64,000 bases of DNA from Sphingomonadales bacterium UBA2683. GTDB taxonomy: Bacteria > Pseudomonadota > Alphaproteobacteria > Sphingomonadales > Sphingomonadaceae. Each line of letters begins with the position of its first letter. Position 1 is the stretch's first letter. The stretch covers positions 310,001 through 374,000 of the forward strand of contig DELZ01000002.1 in assembly GCA_002354635.1 (NCBI GenBank), in the 5' to 3' direction. Made by a program: the position numbers and the translations under genes. This document shows, one piece after another, positions 58,674 through 64,000 of this stretch. Below the pieces are notes generated by a model. That model did not search any database. It saw nothing but the letters and a program-made list of their open reading frames with translations, and was not told the DNA's origin.

Positions 58674-59672
58674 TCAGCAGTTTGTATTCATTTCCACGAC
58701 CACGCGCCCAATGGCTTCGCGCCGTTCCAGCACCGCGAGAGCCGCTGCCGCTTCGCCAAGCGGGAAGCGATGGGATATGTGCGGACGCATCGCGCCCTGT
58801 GTCGCCAAGTCCTGCAACGCGGCGCTTTGCCGCTTGGCCAGTTCGGGATCGCGACGCGGGCTTTCGCCGGCGCGGACACCGATCAGGCTGTAGGTCTTGA
58901 TCAATACGTGGTTGGCCGGAAAGGAAGGAATGACACCGCTGGCAAAGCCGACAATCAGATATCTGCCGTTCCAGGCGATGGCGCGGGTCGCGGTCAGTGC
59001 GAGATCCCCGCCGACCGGATCAAAAATGACATCGACCCCGTTCCCTTGTGTCCATTCCTTGACCTTGGCTGCCAGCCGCTCATCGGCGGGGTCCAGCAAA
59101 TAGTTGGCACCCGCCCGATCGATGGCTGCCAGTTTTTCCTCGTTGGATCCGGTACCGATCACGGTGGCACCGATATGTTTGGCCATCGTGACTGCTGCCA
59201 TGCCGACGCCGCCGCTCGCGCCGAGCACGAGCACGCTCTCCCCCGGTTGCAGATGGCCGCGCTCGACCAGCGCATGCCATGCCGTGGACGCGGCGGTTTG
59301 CCAGCAGGCGCCTTCGCTGAACGAGAGAGCTGGGGGCAGGGGGGAAACCGCCGTTGCAGGACCAACCCATTGTTCTGCCAGTGCGCCACCTTTGCCGCCG
59401 GCCATCACCCGGTCGCCCACTCTGACGTTTTGCACATCGGATGCAACCTCGGTCACCTCGCCGGAGGCTTCGAGACCGGGCACGAAAGGCGGGTCCGGAC
59501 GAACCTGATATTTGCCCTGGGTCATCAGCAAATCCGGGAAATTCAGTCCCGCTGCATGAACCCGGATACGAACCTCGCCATCTTGCAGGGGCCGCGCCTG
59601 CTTTTCCTGAATTACAATAGAGTCCGGACCGGTGAGCGCGGTACAGGTGGCAGCGCGATAGGAGCCGGTCAC
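58674..59672 (-). CDS. NADPH:quinone oxidoreductase-type protein
   Basis: Medium-chain dehydrogenase/reductase without the zinc ligands (332 residues). GroES-like N-terminal domain (AAGLNFPDLLMTQGKYQVRP, FVPGLEASGEV), Rossmann domain with VLVLGASGGVGMAAVTMAK, and the C-terminal YSLIGVRAGESPRRDP. It presumably reduces quinones or enones with NADPH. The ATG overlaps the stop of the serine hydrolase by four bases, so the two form an operon with rarA upstream. Confidence 0.92.
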   Translation of the reverse strand: MTGSYRAATCTALTGPDSIVIQEKQARPLQDGEVRIRVHAAGLNFPDLLMTQGKYQVRPDPPFVPGLEASGEVTEVASDVQNVRVGDRVMAGGKGGALAEQWVGPATAVSPLPPALSFSEGACWQTAASTAWHALVERGHLQPGESVLVLGASGGVGMAAVTMAKHIGATVIGTGSNEEKLAAIDRAGANYLLDPADERLAAKVKEWTQGNGVDVIFDPVGGDLALTATRAIAWNGRYLIVGFASGVIPSFPANHVLIKTYSLIGVRAGESPRRDPELAKRQSAALQDLATQGAMRPHISHRFPLGEAAAALAVLERREAIGRVVVEMNTNC

Positions 59673-61069
59673 GGTTGCGCTGCCTTCACGATATCCCGTG
59701 TGAAGGCTTCGATATCGAAGCGGCTCTCGCTGCTGTCATAGCCGCGGCGGACGATGACCAGATCGAGCGACGGGATGATCACCAGATATTGCCCGCGATT
59801 GCCAAATCCGGCGAAGGTGTCCTTCGGTATGCCCTCGGACTGGTTCATCAGCCAGAATGTTGCGCCATAGCCGAATTTGCGCTCTTCCGGCTGTGGTCCG
59901 GACGGCGTGCTGACATATTCCCGCCAGTCCTCCGGCAGCAGCCGCTCTCCCTCCCACATGCCATTGTTGAGGTAGAGTTGTCCCAGACGTCCCAGATCGC
60001 GTGCAGTGGTCCAGACCTGACTGGAAAGGATATGGTGACCCTGCCAGTCGGTCTCGGCATAGGTGCGCGTCATACCCAGCTTCTGGAAGAAACGGTAAGG
60101 GTCGAAATCATGTAGCTCCGGCATATAATTGCCGAGCTTGTTCTTGCGGTCGAGATGCTGCGCCTGCGCCGCCAGAACCGCAAGCAGCGTATCGTTATTG
60201 GCATAGCGAAACCGCGTTCCCGGTCTGTACAGCAACGGCCAGTTGGTTGTTTGCTGCGATACGCCGGCCCCGCCCATGTAGACGGGGTCGGTCCGATTGC
60301 CCGCGGTGTCGCTGACCAGTCCGCTGCTCATCCGCATCAACTGGTCGATGGTTAGCGATGCGCGGGGATCGCCGAAACTCTGCCACTCCGCTATCTGGGC
60401 CGGTGCATCGATGTCGACCATATGCTGCTGGACAGAATGACCGACCAGCGTGCCAGCCATGGACTTTGCGACCGACCATGTGCGTTGCGCCGTGTGGAGG
60501 TCATGACCAGTCTTGTACTTTTCCGTCTGGATTTTGCCTTTGTGCAGCACCAGTACAGCGCTGGTCTTGCCGCCGTAGGCTTCGGGTTGAAACGACCGAT
60601 CCGCCGCGACCTTCAGGAGCCTAGACCGGGCTGACGACTTGGCAGCGGCGTTCCGGTCTCCCATCGGCCAGACCTGATCGTCGGTATGAATGCGGGTCTT
60701 CACCGGAGCGCCGCTCGTGATGCCGTCAAAGCCGATCGGCATCGCGGTGCATCCCGTCTTGCGGTTCCAGACCGCGATACGGGGCGGTGCGTCCTCGGCA
60801 AAGGGCACCCGCACCTGCCGTTCTTTCTCGTCCACCGCTTCCGGCAACGTCGGCACGATATCCGCTATCCTGTCATAAATGCCGGTGAGTTCGTCCGCCT
60901 TGATATCGGCCAGCGACTTGCCGCCGTTCCACAGCCCCGAGCATATGAACTGCGCCTTGTAGCCGGCAGCCAGGGCCCGGTCGTAGCGCACCGCTTCCTC
61001 TGTCTGGGCGAACGCACCGGTCGAGAACAGCGCGCCCACAACCCAGATACTAACCAGTTTTTTTCGCAC
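59669..61069 (-). CDS. Beta-lactamase-fold serine hydrolase, exported
   Basis: Exported serine hydrolase of 466 residues. GTG start with GGGAG 7 bases upstream, chosen because the signal peptide (RKKLVSIWVVGALFSTGAFA) begins there. Catalytic SVAK (in TWSVAKSMAGTL) and Tyr in RYANNDTLL, then the SGPQPEERKFGYGATFWL and GFGNRGQYLVIIPSLDLVIVRRG parts typical of class C beta-lactamase/6-aminohexanoate-dimer hydrolase relatives. Substrate unknown. It overlaps rarA upstream by 20 bases and the oxidoreductase downstream by four. Confidence 0.88.
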   Translation of the reverse strand: MRKKLVSIWVVGALFSTGAFAQTEEAVRYDRALAAGYKAQFICSGLWNGGKSLADIKADELTGIYDRIADIVPTLPEAVDEKERQVRVPFAEDAPPRIAVWNRKTGCTAMPIGFDGITSGAPVKTRIHTDDQVWPMGDRNAAAKSSARSRLLKVAADRSFQPEAYGGKTSAVLVLHKGKIQTEKYKTGHDLHTAQRTWSVAKSMAGTLVGHSVQQHMVDIDAPAQIAEWQSFGDPRASLTIDQLMRMSSGLVSDTAGNRTDPVYMGGAGVSQQTTNWPLLYRPGTRFRYANNDTLLAVLAAQAQHLDRKNKLGNYMPELHDFDPYRFFQKLGMTRTYAETDWQGHHILSSQVWTTARDLGRLGQLYLNNGMWEGERLLPEDWREYVSTPSGPQPEERKFGYGATFWLMNQSEGIPKDTFAGFGNRGQYLVIIPSLDLVIVRRGYDSSESRFDIEAFTRDIVKAAQP

Positions 61070-62369
61070 GCAAATTCTCCCAATAATCAAGCCGCTCGCG
61101 GATCTTGTGTTCAAAACCCCGGTCAACCGGCTGATAGAAATTTTCCGGGGTCATGTCTTCCGGCCAGTAATTGTCGCCGGAAAAGCCGTCGTCGCTTTCA
61201 TGGTCGTAACTGTAGCCGGAACCATAGCCAATATCTTTCATAAGCTTGGTCGGGGCGTTCAGGATGTTCTGCGGCGGCATCAGCGAGCCGGTTTGCCTGG
61301 CCGATTTCCAGGCCTGCTTCTGCGCCTTGTAGGCGGCATTGGATTTCGGGGCGGTCGCGCAATAGAGGCAGGCCTGGACAATCGCCAGCTCGCCCTCGGG
61401 GCTGCCCAGAAACTCGTAGGCGTCTTTGGCGGCCAGAGTCTGAACCAGCGCCTGCGGGTCGGCCAGGCCGATGTCTTCGCTGGCAAAGCGGACGATCCGG
61501 CGCAGCACATAAAGCGGCTCCTCTCCCGCCACCAGCATCCGCGCGAGATAGTAAAGCGCCGCCTGGGGATCGGACCCGCGCAAGGCCTTATGCAGGGCGG
61601 AGATCAGATTGTAATGGCCTTCACGATCCTTGTCATAGACCGGCATCCGCCGGTGCAGGGTTTTGGCAAGCTCCGACGGATCGAGCGGGCTGGCGATATC
61701 CAGCGAAAACAGGGTTTCGGCCTGATTGAGCAGAAATCGGCCATCGCCGTCGGCGCTGGCAATCAGCGCGTCTCTTGCGTCGGTGGTCAGCGGGAGATTT
61801 TGGTCTTCCAGGGTCTCGGCACGTTCCAGCAATTGCCCCAGGGCATCACTATCCAGCCGGTTGAGGATCAGCACCTGGGTCCGGCTGAGCAGAGCGGCAT
61901 TCAGTTCGAATGACGGGTTTTCAGTGGTGGCGCCGACCAACACCACGGTACCGCGCTCGACATATGGCAGAAAACTGTCCTGCTGCGAACGATTGAACCG
62001 GTGGATCTCGTCTACGAACAGCAAGGTCGCCTTGCCGGACTGGAAGCGCATCTCGGCTTCGGCAAAAACCTTTTTGAGATCGGCCACACCGGAAAAAACG
62101 GCGGAAATCGCCTTGAAATGCAATTCCGTCTGGTCCGCGAGCAAGCGCGCAAGGCTCGTCTTGCCCGTGCCCGGTGGCCCCCAGAGAATGATCGAAGACA
62201 GCCGTCCGGCGGCCACCATCCGCCCGATCGTGCCTGCGGCGCCGACGAGATGGTCCTGACCGACGATGTCGCTCAACTGCCTGGGTCGCAACCGGTCGGC
62301 GAGCGGCGCTTCCGGAGTTTTTCCCGACCCCTGTTGCCGATCCTCCTTGTCGTCAAACAGGCCCGGCAT
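61050..62369 (-). CDS. rarA: Replication-associated recombination protein RarA (MgsA)
   Basis: Clamp-loader-like AAA+ ATPase (439 residues) acting at stalled replication forks. Walker A GPPGTGKTSLARLL, Walker B LLFVDEIHRFNRSQQD, sensor 1 VGATTENPSFELNAALLSR, and the C-terminal tetramerisation domain with GSDPQAALYYLARML and KSARQTGSLMPPQNILNAPTKL-like segments and GYGSGYSYDHE. Of normal length. Housekeeping gene, confirming that this part is core chromosome. Confidence 0.96.
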   Translation of the reverse strand: MPGLFDDKEDRQQGSGKTPEAPLADRLRPRQLSDIVGQDHLVGAAGTIGRMVAAGRLSSIILWGPPGTGKTSLARLLADQTELHFKAISAVFSGVADLKKVFAEAEMRFQSGKATLLFVDEIHRFNRSQQDSFLPYVERGTVVLVGATTENPSFELNAALLSRTQVLILNRLDSDALGQLLERAETLEDQNLPLTTDARDALIASADGDGRFLLNQAETLFSLDIASPLDPSELAKTLHRRMPVYDKDREGHYNLISALHKALRGSDPQAALYYLARMLVAGEEPLYVLRRIVRFASEDIGLADPQALVQTLAAKDAYEFLGSPEGELAIVQACLYCATAPKSNAAYKAQKQAWKSARQTGSLMPPQNILNAPTKLMKDIGYGSGYSYDHESDDGFSGDNYWPEDMTPENFYQPVDRGFEHKIRERLDYWENLRAKKTG

Positions 62370-62371
62370 GG

Positions 62372-63553
62372 CTAGCGGACAGCGATTTGCTTGATGGGTC
62401 CATGACCGGCCTGCCGCTGGCGGACCAGTCGCATATAGGTTTGGGCAACGGTGTTGTTGATCTGGTCCCAGCTATAGTCTTCCGCCCGCTTTTCGCCGGC
62501 TGTGCCATGGGCCGCGCGCACATCAAGATTTTCGCAATAGAGCTGGAGCGCATCGGCAAATCCCCGAACAGCCCCCGGAATAACCAGTTTGCCCGACTCG
62601 TTGTTTTTCACCAGACTCTGGCTGCCGGTGGCCTTGGCCGCCACGACCGGCAAGCCGCAAGCCATGGCTTCCAGCGTCACATTACCGAATGTCTCGGTGA
62701 TCGAGGGATTGAACAGCATATCCATGCTGGCGACCGCCCGGCCGAGGTCACTGCCTTGCTGAAATCCGGCGAAAATGGCCCCCGGCATTCTTTCTTCGAA
62801 CCACTGCTGGGCGGGGCCTTCGCCGATCACCAATACCTTGTGAGCGACTTTCCGGCGTTTCAGTTCGTCTATGGAATCGGAGAATACGTCCAGCCCCTTT
62901 TCCATCACCAGTCGCCCGAGAAAGCCGATCGCCGGTTCATCGTCGGCAATGCCCAGCGACTGCCGCCATTGCAGGTCGCGGCGACCGGAATGGAATATCT
63001 CGCGGTCAACGCCGCGCGACCAGATTCCGACGTCATAGTTCATCCGCTGGTCACGGAGCACCTGGGCCATCGATTCCGACGGCGCCACCAGTGCGTCACA
63101 GCGGCGGTACAAACGCCGCAATATCGCTTCGATCACCGGTTCCAGAAAGGCCAGATTATAATAGCGGGGATAGGTCTCGAACCGGGTATGCACCGACGCG
63201 AGTACCGGTATATTCCTGCGCCGCGCCCAGGCCACCATCTTGTGTCCGACCCGGTCGGGGCTCGATATCTGCATGATATTGGGATTGAATCGCTCCAGAT
63301 CCCTGCGCACATCGCTGGAAATGCGGGTTGGAAAGCGATATTCGCCGCGTCCGGGAAAGGCCACCGAAGGCACGCTGACCAGATCGCCCGTCGGCTCGAA
63401 CGCCGGCGTATCGGTGGTCGGCGAATAGACGCGCACGGCAGCGCCCTGACGGAGCAGATAGTCTACCAGCCGGTTGAGCGCCTGGTTGGCGCCATCGCGC
63501 ACGAAATTGTAGTTGCCGCTGTACAGGGCAATACGAAGGTCACTGATTTCCAT
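62372..63553 (-). CDS. Family-1/4 glycosyltransferase
   Basis: Retaining GT-B fold glycosyltransferase of 393 residues from MEISDLRIALYSG. N-terminal Rossmann domain with NYNFVRDGANQALNRLVDYL; the C-terminal donor-binding domain carries IGFLGRLVMEKGLDVF and the E-x7-E motif in SITETFGNVTLEAMACGLPVV. Probable product: transfer of a sugar to a lipid or diglyceride (similar to GDP-mannose-dependent mannosyltransferases). The start at 63553 removes a 12-codon extension. Two bases separate it from rarA. Confidence 0.9.
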   Translation of the reverse strand: MEISDLRIALYSGNYNFVRDGANQALNRLVDYLLRQGAAVRVYSPTTDTPAFEPTGDLVSVPSVAFPGRGEYRFPTRISSDVRRDLERFNPNIMQISSPDRVGHKMVAWARRRNIPVLASVHTRFETYPRYYNLAFLEPVIEAILRRLYRRCDALVAPSESMAQVLRDQRMNYDVGIWSRGVDREIFHSGRRDLQWRQSLGIADDEPAIGFLGRLVMEKGLDVFSDSIDELKRRKVAHKVLVIGEGPAQQWFEERMPGAIFAGFQQGSDLGRAVASMDMLFNPSITETFGNVTLEAMACGLPVVAAKATGSQSLVKNNESGKLVIPGAVRGFADALQLYCENLDVRAAHGTAGEKRAEDYSWDQINNTVAQTYMRLVRQRQAGHGPIKQIAVR

Positions 63554-63617
63554 GGAAACCTTCAAGCATAGTCGGGGGAGAATTGCCATTATGAACTTGC
63601 TCGGCTAGCAGGCTGAT

Positions 63618-64000
63618 ATGATCCGCACCCGGCTTGACCATCTGCTGACCGGCACGCCGCAACCGTTCCGCGCGGACGGTGAGATGAGCGCGATTGCCAA
63701 GACTTCTGTCGATCAACCGCTGATGCTGGGTTTTCTGGGCCTGGAGGGGGACCGGGTTGCCGATCCGGTCCATCATGGCGGTCCGGACAAGGCGCTCCAT
63801 CTCTATCCGGTAGAACATTATCCGTTCTGGCGCGAAAAATATCCCGAGGTCACGGTGCTCGAGAGCCCCGGCGCGTTCGGCGAAAATTTCAGCTGCGGGC
63901 AGATGATCGAATCACAGCTTTGTCTGGGTGATATTTTCCGCGTCGGCGAGGCGTTGATCGAATGCAGTCATGCGCGGCAGCCGTGCTGGAAACTCAATCA
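63618..64000 (+). CDS. MOSC-domain protein, partial (cut by window end)
   Basis: The frame from ATG 63618 is open to the end of the window (127 codons). It carries a YiiM-like MOSC domain: GLEGDRVADPVHHGGPDKALHLY, PGAFGENFSCGQ and CSHARQPCWKLN with the conserved cysteine. MOSC proteins act on sulfur or molybdenum cofactor-linked substrates, YiiM-type on N-hydroxylated compounds; the C-terminus is missing. It diverges from the glycosyltransferase with 64 bases between. Confidence 0.88.
   Translation, partial: MIRTRLDHLLTGTPQPFRADGEMSAIAKTSVDQPLMLGFLGLEGDRVADPVHHGGPDKALHLYPVEHYPFWREKYPEVTVLESPGAFGENFSCGQMIESQLCLGDIFRVGEALIECSHARQPCWKLN

Noticed and set aside
62387..63571. 394-codon plus-strand open frame opposite the glycosyltransferase
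   Set aside because: Antisense shadow; the minus strand has the GT motifs and a tight junction with rarA.
1..64000. CRISPR array or known anti-phage system
   Set aside because: No regularly spaced repeats and no cas, restriction endonuclease or other recognised defence gene; the methyltransferase at 39.5 kb has no visible nuclease partner except its ParB-like domain.

Overview
The window looks like the chromosome of a sphingomonad (Alphaproteobacteria, Sphingomonadales; the Sphingorhabdus/Parasphingorhabdus/Sphingopyxis group is a guess). Grounds: two large TonB-dependent receptors with sphingomonad-type architecture, an alphaproteobacterial VirB/VirD4 operon, recombinase/DUF2924 and DUF5681 gene sets common in this order, and moderate GC. 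No replication origin, rRNA operon or CRISPR array is visible.

Region 1 (1 to about 32,966) reads as the right-hand part of an integrative conjugative element. It holds: a PepSY / cytochrome b561 / response regulator / histidine kinase operon (minus); an exported rubrerythrin-like protein and an exported catalase-peroxidase KatG (plus); a PAP2 phosphatase; a complete virB1-virB11 plus virD4 operon on the minus strand (19.4 to 6.9 kb), with an EexN-type lipoprotein, a VirB7-like small protein and a stand-alone LPD7 protein but no relaxase; an Lrp/AsnC regulator; and a large copper block. The copper block has cytochrome b561, copB, copA, a CnrH/CnrX/CnrY-like sigma / sensor / anti-sigma set, DUF2231, DUF411, a Met/His repeat protein, csoR, DUF5676, a copper P-type ATPase, two unknown genes and an APC permease. 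Three copies of one candidate ECF promoter motif (TTTGAGGG, 15-16 bp, GCGTA) lie in front of cnrY, copA and the DUF2231 gene. They suggest that the CnrH-like sigma factor drives the copper genes, while CsoR controls the ATPase separately.

The element seems to end at 32,914-32,966 in the 3' half of a tRNA-Leu(CAA) gene, cut at the anticodon loop. The presumed original terminator of that tRNA still follows at 33,024. By orientation, the element lies to the left of this fragment, and four CTTACACA repeats sit just inside the end.

Region 2 (33.0 to 39.0 kb) is chromosomal: two TonB-dependent receptors, each closed by a strong terminator. Region 3 (39.1 to 56.2 kb) is a mosaic: a repeat-rich boundary; a ParB-like/DNA methyltransferase gene with two overlapping DUF5681 genes; DUF418; mntP; a membrane class III cyclase; an IS1182-type element with a readable 5-bp target duplication; a short tyrosine recombinase; an XRE/DUF2975 pair; several small membrane and enzyme genes with remnants between them; and a DUF3489/DUF2924/serine-recombinase cassette beside tRNA-Thr(TGT). 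Region 4 (56.2 to 64 kb) is ordinary chromosome: a DUF429-like protein, an MscS-type channel, quinone oxidoreductase, serine hydrolase, rarA, glycosyltransferase and a MOSC protein cut by the window end.
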